This document shows positions 1 through 5,314 of a DNA stretch of 5,314 nt, piece by piece; within the stretch, counting starts at the first letter, position 1; each line of letters begins with the position of its first letter. Both the position numbers and the translations under genes were made by a program. This stretch comes from Deltaproteobacteria bacterium (GTDB lineage: Bacteria; Desulfobacterota; Syntrophia; Syntrophales; Smithellaceae): NCBI GenBank assembly GCA_017860985.1, contig JAGFXG010000117.1, positions 1 to 5,314 of the forward strand. Direction: 5' to 3'. Under the pieces are notes generated by a model. It was not told where the DNA came from and did no database searches. It saw nothing but the letters and a program-made list of their open reading frames with translations.

Positions 1-1347
1 GACAGAGAAAAAATCAGCGGTTATGTCCGCCTGGCCCGTCCGCTGCATGAAGTCCGGAGCGCGGTTGAACAGGTTTACCAGTCCATTTTCCTGGCGATGA
101 TCATCGGTGCAGTCGTGTCTCTGGCGATTGCCCTGTTTTTTTCCCAACGGTTGTCCGCGCCGATCCGTGAGATGGAGGAGTTCACGAAAAAACTTCGGCA
201 GGGTCTTCCCGTGGGATTTCTCAGGATGCAGACGAGTGACGAAACCCGGACGCTTGCTGATAATATCAACTATCTGGTCGAGGAGCTTCAGGACAAGATC
301 CAGCTCGCCAATGAAGAGAAAAGCAAACTGATGACCGCCCTCACCAGCATCAACGAAGGGGTCCTGATCCTGAACCGGGAGGAACGCATCGAATTTCTAA
401 GTCCCTCTCTGGCGGGTATTCTTTCGGGACAATACGAGGACTTTCTTGGCAAGACGCTTTTAGAATCTTTCCGCAATGTCGAGCTGCAAAACGCTTTCCA
501 GAGCTTTAAGAATACAAAGACCGGTGCGTCGAGGGAAATTGCTCTGGGTGGGGTCGATCCCTTCATTATGAATGTCAGCCTTTCCGAGGTTCAGGGCCTT
601 CCGAATGAAGAGAAGACCATGATTGTGTTTCATGATGTGACGCGACTGAAAAAACTCGAACGCATCCGGACGGATTTTGTTGCCAACGTTACGCATGAAA
701 TCCGCACGCCGCTTACCGCCATTATCGGTTATCTGGAAACGCTTCAGGATGGTGCGCTGGATCGTCCGCAGGATGCAAAACGATTCATCGATATCATCCT
801 CAATCAGGCCCGGCGCCTCAACCGCCTGGTCGAAGATTTGACGACCATTTCGAAGATCGAGCTGAAGGAGGTGGTTTTTCATTTTGAAGACATATCGCTA
901 TCGGAAATTGCAGACAACGTGATTTCTCTTTTGGAAGCCGGTGCAGCGGCTAAGACCATCAAGATTGAAAACCATATCCCAAAGGATTTGCCTGCGGTCA
1001 AAGCAGATCGCGACAGGCTGAGCCAGGTTTTTGTCAATGTGCTCGACAACGCCGTGAAATTCACGCCGGACGGCGGCCATGTATCGATCAACGGTTTTGC
1101 TCAGGCAGAAAATCTCGTCGTTTCGATTACCGATACCGGGAGTGGTATTCCACGGGAAGAAATTTCACGACTGGGTGAACGCTTTTACCGTGTCGACAAG
1201 ACCCGGTCTCGCGAACTGGGCGGTACGGGATTGGGTCTTTCCATCGTCAAGCATCTGATGATGGCCCATGGCGGAAAAGTGGAAATTGAAAGCCAGCTTG
1301 GTAAGGGTTCCAAAGTCTCATTATTTTTCCCGGTGAGCAAAGCATAG
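1..1347 (+). CDS. phoR: PhoR-type membrane sensor histidine kinase (5' end outside window)
   Basis: The reading frame is open from the first base, so the true start lies upstream; 448 residues are visible. In order they show: the tail of an extracytoplasmic sensor domain (about codons 1-27, with a GYVRLARPL-like segment typical of these kinases); one transmembrane helix (about 29-47); a HAMP linker (about 50-107); a PAS domain (about 108-215); HisKA with the phospho-acceptor His232 in VTHEIRTPL; and HATPase_c with N box Asn350, G1 DTGSGIP (378-384), F box FYRVDK (395-400) and G2 GGTGLGL (407-413). All catalytic boxes are intact, so it should autophosphorylate and pass phosphate to a response regulator. 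The Glu233-x-x-Thr236 motif after the His is the family signature for phosphatase activity on the partner. The HisKA and G2 surroundings match PhoR, the phosphate-starvation kinase; the partner (expected PhoB-like) would lie upstream and is not seen. No phoU or pst gene follows, so the phosphate role is inferred from family likeness only; a PnpS or ResE-like kinase is an alternative. Confidence 0.93.
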   Translation, partial: DREKISGYVRLARPLHEVRSAVEQVYQSIFLAMIIGAVVSLAIALFFSQRLSAPIREMEEFTKKLRQGLPVGFLRMQTSDETRTLADNINYLVEELQDKIQLANEEKSKLMTALTSINEGVLILNREERIEFLSPSLAGILSGQYEDFLGKTLLESFRNVELQNAFQSFKNTKTGASREIALGGVDPFIMNVSLSEVQGLPNEEKTMIVFHDVTRLKKLERIRTDFVANVTHEIRTPLTAIIGYLETLQDGALDRPQDAKRFIDIILNQARRLNRLVEDLTTISKIELKEVVFHFEDISLSEIADNVISLLEAGAAAKTIKIENHIPKDLPAVKADRDRLSQVFVNVLDNAVKFTPDGGHVSINGFAQAENLVVSITDTGSGIPREEISRLGERFYRVDKTRSRELGGTGLGLSIVKHLMMAHGGKVEIESQLGKGSKVSLFFPVSKA

Positions 1348-1352
1348 TTACT

Positions 1353-1371
1353 GGGGATCATTATCCTTTTT
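1353..1371 (+). terminator. weak terminator-like hairpin after the kinase gene
   Basis: Five bases after the kinase stop codon, GGAT (1355-1358) can pair with ATCC (1363-1366) around a CATT loop. Two G-T wobble pairs can extend the stem, and TTTTT follows at 1367-1371. The geometry is that of an intrinsic terminator, but the stem is short and the outer pairs compete with the T-run. An alternative pairing is GATCA (1356-1360) with TGATC (1371-1375). Either could be chance. Confidence 0.22.
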
Positions 1372-1400
1372 GATCGGATTTATTTCCGCGCAAAAGCCTC

Positions 1401-1429
1401 TTTATTTTTTCAAAACCAAAAAGTATAAT
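1401..1429 (+). promoter_or_regulatory. possible sigma70-type promoter of the DUF169 gene
   Basis: A perfect TATAAT -10 box sits at 1424-1429, 27 nt before the DUF169 start codon. With a 17-nt spacer the -35 position is TTTATT (1401-1406), which matches TTGACA at only three positions. The box lies in an AT-rich stretch, where such a match can arise by chance. Its position in the gap before a gene with its own ribosome site supports independent transcription of that gene. Confidence 0.3.
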
Positions 1430-1443
1430 TGACCGTGTTCTCG

Positions 1444-1449
1444 GGAGGG
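1444..1449 (+). promoter_or_regulatory. ribosome binding site of the DUF169 gene
   Basis: GGAGGG lies 7 nt before the ATG at 1457, within a longer purine run GGGAGGG (1443-1449). It is the strongest Shine-Dalgarno match in the window and fixes the start of the DUF169 gene. Confidence 0.75.
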
Positions 1450-1456
1450 TCTGAAA

Positions 1457-2293
1457 ATGGAAAGTCAAATCGCCAAAGCCACTCATCTTCAATACCAGCC
1501 GGTCGCGCTGTTGTGGTCCGATGAAAAACCCGCAGGAGCCATGCAATTTTCCGAAGGCAGGTGGGGGTGCGTGATGTGGTTGCTCGTCCATGCCGCCAAG
1601 GGGAAACCGGCCGTAGCCGACAGAAAAACATTTGGCTGCTTTGGCGGCGGTGTCGGATTGGGATTCGGTAATCAGTATACAAATTTCCCCGGTGGAGAAG
1701 AAGGATTCTGTCATTTTCTGTCTTCGGGAAATGCCCCGCGTCCAGGAGGTGCAGAGATTGCTGAAAAGATCAAACCTTTTATGACGAAAGAAAGCCATGA
1801 TAATTTTCTGCACGGCGAACGCTATATCAAAAATCCCGAAGGAGTTCGAAAGTTTATTGATGTTTTACCGATGATGGAAATCCCACGCGCTTTCGTTGTG
1901 TTCAAACCATTGTCTGATGTAGATCTGTCGATAGAGAAACCCCGGGTGGTTATCTTCCTGGTGAATCCCGATCAGCTCTCCGCACTCACAGTGCTGGCCA
2001 ATTACGGACGAGGCGACAATGAAAACGTGATTATGCCCTTTGCTGCAGGTTGTCAGACCATTGGTATCTATCCTTATCGCGAATTGAAATCGCCCAGTCC
2101 CCGCGCGGTTGTCGGCATGACGGACTTGTCTGCACGATTGTATGTCCGTAAACAGCTGGGTGATCCGAACTTCATGACTTTTGCCGTGCCTTTTCATTTA
2201 TTCGAAGAAATGGAGCAAAATGTGTCCGGCTCTTTTCTTGAACGACATACCTGGCAGAGTTTGTTGGCTGAAAAAAGCAATATGGACGTTTAA
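1457..2293 (+). CDS. DUF169 family protein, function unknown
   Basis: This is a complete 278-residue protein starting at an ATG with a good ribosome site 7 nt upstream. It looks like the DUF169 family (PF02596, COG2043), whose members are usually about 220-280 residues and have no established activity. Family-like features are an N-terminal QPVALLWSDEKP segment (residues 14-25), C38 in GCVMWLL followed by HAAKGKPAV, and a C61-centred glycine-rich motif (GCFGGGVGLGFG, 60-71). A GCQTIGIYP segment around C199 and a late SPRAVVGMTDLSAR segment complete the picture. There is no signal peptide or transmembrane helix, so it should be cytoplasmic. C38, C61, C85 and C199 with the Gly-rich loop could bind a metal or cofactor, but nothing in the sequence proves this. 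It is separated by 109 nt from the kinase and 252 nt from the HEAT gene, so it is probably its own transcription unit. Confidence is high for the gene and good for the family; the function is unknown. Confidence 0.9.
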   Translation: MESQIAKATHLQYQPVALLWSDEKPAGAMQFSEGRWGCVMWLLVHAAKGKPAVADRKTFGCFGGGVGLGFGNQYTNFPGGEEGFCHFLSSGNAPRPGGAEIAEKIKPFMTKESHDNFLHGERYIKNPEGVRKFIDVLPMMEIPRAFVVFKPLSDVDLSIEKPRVVIFLVNPDQLSALTVLANYGRGDNENVIMPFAAGCQTIGIYPYRELKSPSPRAVVGMTDLSARLYVRKQLGDPNFMTFAVPFHLFEEMEQNVSGSFLERHTWQSLLAEKSNMDV

Positions 2294-2298
2294 ACGAA

Positions 2299-2320
2299 AC
2301 TGTGTTATTTAAATACTGTG
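2299..2320 (+). repeat. spaced direct repeat ACTGTG
   Basis: ACTGTG occurs at 2299-2304 and again at 2315-2320, 16 bp apart start to start, with the palindrome TATTTAAATA (2306-2315) between them. It starts 5 bp after the DUF169 stop codon. It could be a paired protein-binding site, but a six-base repeat is short enough to be chance. Confidence 0.25.
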
Positions 2321-2341
2321 TGGCGTAATTCAGCATTAGGT

Positions 2342-2375
2342 TATCTTATTCTTAACGATTTATGATGTTAAGATA
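2342..2375. repeat. overlapping inverted repeats, candidate operator
   Basis: TCTTAAC (2350-2356) and GTTAAGA (2367-2373) are perfect inverted copies around a 10-nt centre. An overlapping pair, TATCTTA (2342-2348) and TAAGATA (2369-2375), is also perfect. The two stems share the right arm, so only one can form at a time as RNA. No T-run follows, so a terminator is unlikely. A dimeric regulator site just upstream of the first TTGACT box is a reasonable alternative. Confidence 0.35.
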
Positions 2376-2392
2376 GGAATTAGTCTGCATAC

Positions 2393-2419
2393 TTGACTCA
2401 ATACGACGGAATGTAAAAT
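2393..2419 (+). promoter_or_regulatory. candidate promoter 1 upstream of the HEAT gene
   Basis: TTGACT (2393-2398; five of six -35 positions) is followed after 15 nt by TAAAAT (2414-2419; five of six -10 positions). The spacer is short by about two bases. A start here would give an untranslated leader of roughly 120 nt that includes the TTTTTA/TAAAAA inverted repeat. Confidence 0.28.
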
Positions 2420-2428
2420 ATCCATGTG

Positions 2429-2447
2429 TTTTTATTGCGTGTAAAAA
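2429..2447. repeat. small inverted repeat between the two candidate promoters
   Basis: TTTTTA (2429-2434) and TAAAAA (2442-2447) are perfect inverted copies around TTGCGTG. The right arm abuts the second TTGACT box (2448), so a protein bound here would overlap that -35 element. The stem is made only of A-T pairs, so it would be weak as an RNA hairpin. Confidence 0.28.
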
Positions 2448-2475
2448 TTGACTTCCTTACTTTCCTCTTAATAAC
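2448..2475 (+). promoter_or_regulatory. candidate promoter 2 upstream of the HEAT gene
   Basis: A second TTGACT box (2448-2453) is followed after 16 nt by AATAAC (2470-2475), which matches four of six -10 positions. It starts exactly 55 bp after the first TTGACT box and would give a leader of roughly 60 nt. Either promoter, both or neither may be used. Confidence 0.25.
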
Positions 2476-2545
2476 TTTAACTATACCTGGCAATTATGAC
2501 AAGACAAAATAGAATTTTCAAATTTGTTCAATTGATGGCCAGTTT

Positions 2546-4240
2546 ATGAGTGCTCAGGATAAAATGTCTCTGGAACCGGGGAAATTTTTTCAGGAAGATG
2601 TCTTGAAAGAAACCAGAAAAGTATATGCAGGAATGCTTCTGGCAAGCAAGAATCTGTCTCTTTATCCATCAGGCCATAGCATTCCGGCTAAATCGATAAA
2701 ACTATTCCACCAGAAACTCGAAACTTATCTTCAAAAGTACGGATATTTAAGACTTGAGATTGAAAGAAACCGGATTGTTTCGCTGGATGAAGAGATTTCT
2801 TCGGGGCCTCATGAAGAAGGGACGCTGCCCTTTACGCTCTTCCGAGACGGGATAAGATGGATCGAATTCACCCAGGGAATTGATCTGGAACAAATAAAAA
2901 GTTTCTTAACAATCGTTAATCAACACATGATATTGTCAGCTGAGCCGGAAGGCGATATCGTGACCAACATCTGGGAAGCACAATTCTCACACATTCAATA
3001 CGATGTTGCAGATTTTTTTGTTAATGCCGATGGAGAGATGAAAGACAGCATTTCCTCTTTCAAGGCAGAGCCTGATATAACAGAACCGAGAGAAAAAAAT
3101 CTGGGTGAGAAACCATATGCCCGGCAACCGGAGATTGATCCGGCTCAGTTGATCTTAAGCCAGCAGGAACAGGAGCAGCTGCAGGAAATGATCCGATATG
3201 AGCAAGAGGCTGATTTTTCATCGTATGTGAATGCACTGCTTGACATTCTTCTTCTCTATCGTGATGAAGAAAGTTTTCGGACCATTCTGGAGGTTTTATC
3301 CGAAGAGTTCACCGGGACCCTTGCCCGGGAAGAATTTGACATATCTCTTAAAATTGTCTGGGGTCTGCGCAAGATTGTCGAGCAGTACAGAAAGCAGATG
3401 CCCTGGGCAGTTCCCATTTCTGAAGACTTCTTTCAGAAAGTATCCGATGTTGACTCTCTATCACCTGTTTTGCAGGCATGGAATCATATCAATGCCGAAC
3501 AGACGGACATTCTAGAACAGGTTTTCAAATATCTGGACCCAAAAGCAATCCGTACGCTGGCGCTTTTGCTTGCTGATGGGGAATCTGAAAAACAAAAGCA
3601 AATTTTGTCCAATGCCATTATCGGTCTCGCCGGAAAAAATATGCGTCCGCTGGAAGATTTGCTCAATGATTCAGATGATAAACTTGTGGAAAATCTCATT
3701 CCCGTCATTGTTCAACTGGAGAACGAAAAATCCCTGCACTGTCTGATGAAACTGTTGCACCGTGATTCGTCACTTATCCGTGAAAAGGCGATCAGGTCGA
3801 TAATAGATCGAGGCCTCGTCCCGATGCGGGAGGTTTTCAAGTGGATTGATGACCCTGATGAGGTAGTCCGCCGTCTGGTGATGAGGCAACTGGGGAAAAA
3901 ACGCGACAGTGCAACAGAAGAGCTGTTCCTGTCGTACCTCAAAAACACAACGTTTCAAAAAGACCAGGCAGACCATGTGATGGTTTGTTTCAAAACACTG
4001 GGGCGCTGCGGGTCTTTACGGTCTATTCCTTATCTTCGTGAGACGCTGCTGCACCGTAAATGGATGCCGGGATTCTGGAGAGCGCTATACAGAAGAGGTG
4101 CAGCCGTTGCGCTGGAAGCTTTAGCGATACCCGAATCAGAACAACTGCTGGATAAGGCCCGCCGTTCTCTGCATCCAATCCTGCGAAGTGTTTTCAGGGA
4201 TATCAACAGGGATAATCAGAAAAGCAAAGGGGGCCGGTAG
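2546..4240 (+). CDS. HEAT-repeat protein with N-terminal module shared with the HD-GYP neighbour
   Basis: This 564-residue soluble protein has no signal peptide or membrane segment. Residues about 25-130 form a mixed alpha/beta module (NLSLYPSGH at 36-44, a beta pair LRLEIERNRIVSL at 68-80, then FRDGIRWIEF at 99-108) that resembles the start of the next gene's product. Residues 160-220 are a charged, probably flexible linker. Residues 220-330 are helical with no recognised motif. Residues about 331-545 hold roughly six HEAT-like helical repeats; the clearest units are near 352-377, 379-408, 409-438, 439-468, 474-504 and 516-541, each with helix-breaking D/N/P/G turns such as NDSDD and DDPDE. 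HEAT repeats bind proteins and are not catalytic, so a scaffold or partner-regulating role is inferred. It ends 2 nt before the HD-GYP gene, so the two are one operon. Start: ATG 2546 is the first ATG after an in-frame stop at 2510, but has a poor ribosome site; ATG 2564 (Met7), with AGGA 4 nt before it, is the alternative. The specific function is unknown. Confidence 0.9.
   Translation: MSAQDKMSLEPGKFFQEDVLKETRKVYAGMLLASKNLSLYPSGHSIPAKSIKLFHQKLETYLQKYGYLRLEIERNRIVSLDEEISSGPHEEGTLPFTLFRDGIRWIEFTQGIDLEQIKSFLTIVNQHMILSAEPEGDIVTNIWEAQFSHIQYDVADFFVNADGEMKDSISSFKAEPDITEPREKNLGEKPYARQPEIDPAQLILSQQEQEQLQEMIRYEQEADFSSYVNALLDILLLYRDEESFRTILEVLSEEFTGTLAREEFDISLKIVWGLRKIVEQYRKQMPWAVPISEDFFQKVSDVDSLSPVLQAWNHINAEQTDILEQVFKYLDPKAIRTLALLLADGESEKQKQILSNAIIGLAGKNMRPLEDLLNDSDDKLVENLIPVIVQLENEKSLHCLMKLLHRDSSLIREKAIRSIIDRGLVPMREVFKWIDDPDEVVRRLVMRQLGKKRDSATEELFLSYLKNTTFQKDQADHVMVCFKTLGRCGSLRSIPYLRETLLHRKWMPGFWRALYRRGAAVALEALAIPESEQLLDKARRSLHPILRSVFRDINRDNQKSKGGR
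4226..4233 (+). promoter_or_regulatory. ribosome binding site of the HD-GYP gene, inside the HEAT gene
   Basis: AAAGGGGG lies within the last codons of the HEAT gene, 9 nt before the ATG at 4243. It fixes the start of the downstream gene and suggests coupled translation of the two. Confidence 0.6.
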
Positions 4241-4242
4241 CC

Positions 4243-5314
4243 ATGTCTGATTCTCAGTCATCATATGTGCGCGCCGGTCAGGAATTCATGAAGTTCCTGT
4301 ATCGCCTGATTAATACCGTTCGAATCTATCGGGACAATAATCAATTGATCAGAAAGGGAGTCGGGGAATTAAAGGGAGTGATCGATGACCTGACCAGAGG
4401 CGATGACATCAGCGTTCATCTGTGGCGTGGAAGATTTCATATCCGCGGGGAAAGGCTTCAATATCGGAGAGATCTGGCCAGTGTCGTCAATGGCATGATG
4501 GCCTATTTTACACAAAGAAACATCGGACAGATCATGTTTCTTAATGCATCCAGAAATGCATCGACCGAGGATTTTGTGGCCATGATCCGTCTGCTTAATG
4601 ATTCGGTAATGTCTGATGATCCGCCCGCCTGGTTTGAAGAGAAAGTGCTGGAGCATGGATTTTCATGGGTTCAGGTGATCCGCAAACAGGATGAAGAATT
4701 GACGGAGAAGGCAGAGAGCCTTGAAGACGAGCGCTATGAGAAAGCCCGGAGCACTTATATCCATGCCGTGGACACCGTGCGGGAAGTAGCGCAAAAAGCA
4801 TGCAAGGGAATTGTCGGTGTTCGAAAGACAAGACGCCTGGCTCAGAACATTGTTGATCTGGTCAGGGAAGATAATTCTTTGATGCTCGGACTGGCGTCCA
4901 TAAAAGACTATGATGATTACACCTACACGCATTCTGTCAATGTCGCCCTGCTGGCGACATGTCTGGGAAGGCAGATAAACATGTCAGATATTTCACTCGA
5001 GTATCTTTCCGTCTGCGGGCTTTTGCACGATTTGGGAAAAGTGGGCGTTTCGAAGGATGTTCTCCATAAGCAGGGAGAGCTCAGCACGGGGGAATGGGAT
5101 GAGATGAAAGCACATCCTCTGATCGGTGTCAGGAAAATTCTCCGGCTGAATGCGCCTCATAAATTGCGATCGAGGATTATCCTCGGTCCTTTTGAGCACC
5201 ACCTGAATCCTGACATGAGCGGCTATCCCAGGACGATCTTTATGGATAAACTGAGTCTTATCGGGAAAATTCTTCGCATTGCCGATGTCTACGAGGCACT
5301 GACTGCCCAGAGAG
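4243..5314 (+). CDS. HD-GYP domain phosphohydrolase (3' end outside window)
   Basis: The first 357 codons are visible; the frame is open at the window end. Residues about 15-120 are a non-catalytic module (VRIYRDNN at 26-33, ISVHLWRGRFHI at 56-67, QIMFL at 96-100) resembling the N-terminus of the HEAT protein. Residues 128-220 are helical and charged. The HD-GYP domain starts near 221: His230 (YTHSVNVA), His262-Asp263 (LLHDLGK), His291 (KAHPLIG), His319-His320 with Asp324 and Gly327-Tyr328-Pro329, and Asp348 in ADVYEALTAQR. These are the family's metal ligands and signature. HD-GYP proteins of known function hydrolyse cyclic di-GMP, some cyclic GMP-AMP, and act in the cytoplasm. The signature is variant: canonical HHExxDGxGYP has become HHLNPDMSGYP, with Leu for Glu and Met for the first Gly. 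The residue four before His230 is Tyr, not the Glu seen in trinuclear members, so a two-metal site is likelier. No transmembrane helix or signal peptide is present. Activity is plausible, but the substrate is not provable here. What follows in the C-terminus is unknown. Confidence 0.92.
   Translation, partial: MSDSQSSYVRAGQEFMKFLYRLINTVRIYRDNNQLIRKGVGELKGVIDDLTRGDDISVHLWRGRFHIRGERLQYRRDLASVVNGMMAYFTQRNIGQIMFLNASRNASTEDFVAMIRLLNDSVMSDDPPAWFEEKVLEHGFSWVQVIRKQDEELTEKAESLEDERYEKARSTYIHAVDTVREVAQKACKGIVGVRKTRRLAQNIVDLVREDNSLMLGLASIKDYDDYTYTHSVNVALLATCLGRQINMSDISLEYLSVCGLLHDLGKVGVSKDVLHKQGELSTGEWDEMKAHPLIGVRKILRLNAPHKLRSRIILGPFEHHLNPDMSGYPRTIFMDKLSLIGKILRIADVYEALTAQR

Larger units (their letters stand above)
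2294..2545. other. AT-rich intergenic region, likely control region of the HEAT/HD-GYP pair
   Basis: This 252-nt gap is visibly poorer in G+C (roughly one third) than the genes on either side. I see no open frame of gene-like character, no tRNA and no recognised riboswitch in it. It holds a spaced ACTGTG direct repeat, two sets of inverted repeats, two TTGACT boxes and, just before the next gene, the palindromes CAAATTTG (2519-2526) and TCAATTGA (2528-2535). There is no clear intrinsic terminator for the DUF169 gene: neither inverted repeat is followed by a T-run on the + strand. Confidence 0.5.

Noticed and set aside
460..882. 140-codon open frame on the - strand within the kinase gene
   Set aside because: It is antisense to the PAS and HisKA coding region, with no ribosome site or family likeness; it is a shadow.
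1388..1400. CGCAAAAGCCTC fragment resembling part of a GEMM c-di-GMP riboswitch
   Set aside because: The matching second half (tetraloop receptor stem and GGTAGCCGGGTT-like segment) is absent and there is no room for it before the start codon. No other GEMM-like core is visible, including in the 2294-2545 leader.
1708..1724. Pho-box-like direct repeat CTGTCAT-TTT-CTGTCTT
   Set aside because: It resembles the PhoB site, tempting next to a PhoR-type gene. However, the repeat period is 10 rather than 11 bp, it lies deep inside the DUF169 coding region, and it is explained by codons for FCHFLS.
1361..1813. 150-codon open frame on the - strand over the DUF169 gene
   Set aside because: It is antisense to a well-supported family gene, has no family-like motif, and its translation has an atypical composition rich in aromatic residues and Cys; it is a shadow.
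2299..2320. ACTGTG repeats read as a Pho box
   Set aside because: The 16-bp period is wrong for PhoB binding (11 bp) and the repeats lack the CAT/CAC ends.
2350..2373. Inverted repeat as intrinsic terminator of the DUF169 gene
   Set aside because: No T-run follows the right arm (the next bases are TAGGAAT) and the stem has few G-C pairs.
2470..2505. Sigma54 (-24/-12) promoter around CTGGCAATTATGAC
   Set aside because: TGGC is present, but the GC element expected about 10 nt downstream (TTGCA) is missing.
4369..5202. Several 69-95 codon open frames on the - strand over the HD-GYP gene
   Set aside because: All are overlapped by the strongly supported + strand gene and overlap one another in different frames; none shows protein-like motifs.

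Overview
The window holds four protein genes, all on the + strand, two of them cut by the window edges. No RNA gene, mobile element or CRISPR array is visible. Base composition is close to 50% G+C in the coding parts, with one distinctly AT-rich intergenic stretch (2294-2545). The gene set is a PhoR-type kinase, a DUF169 protein, and a HEAT-repeat protein coupled to an HD-GYP protein. This combination recalls Desulfobacterota (former Deltaproteobacteria), where DUF169 proteins and HEAT/HD-GYP pairs are common. That placement is an inference from gene content, not from a marker gene.

Layout: (1) 1-1347 is the C-terminal 448 residues of a membrane sensor histidine kinase of the PhoR type: end of the sensor domain, transmembrane helix, HAMP, PAS, HisKA and HATPase_c. 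(2) A 109-nt gap holds a weak hairpin with a T-run and a TATAAT box. (3) 1457-2293 is a complete DUF169 protein of unknown function. (4) A 252-nt AT-rich gap contains several small inverted repeats and two TTGACT boxes, and is the probable control region for what follows. (5) 2546-4240 is a 564-residue protein with an N-terminal alpha/beta module, a helical middle and about six C-terminal HEAT-like repeats. (6) Only 2 nt later, 4243-5314 begins an HD-GYP phosphohydrolase, cut by the window end just after the last metal-ligand region.

The last two genes are almost certainly co-transcribed. Their N-terminal regions (about residues 25-130 and 15-120) look like divergent copies of one module. The simplest reading is a two-protein signalling unit in which a HEAT scaffold and a candidate cyclic-dinucleotide phosphodiesterase share a sensing or dimerisation module. 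The HD-GYP signature is present in variant form (HH-x4-D-x2-GYP kept; the usual Glu and first Gly replaced). The kinase and DUF169 genes show no sequence-visible functional link to this pair.
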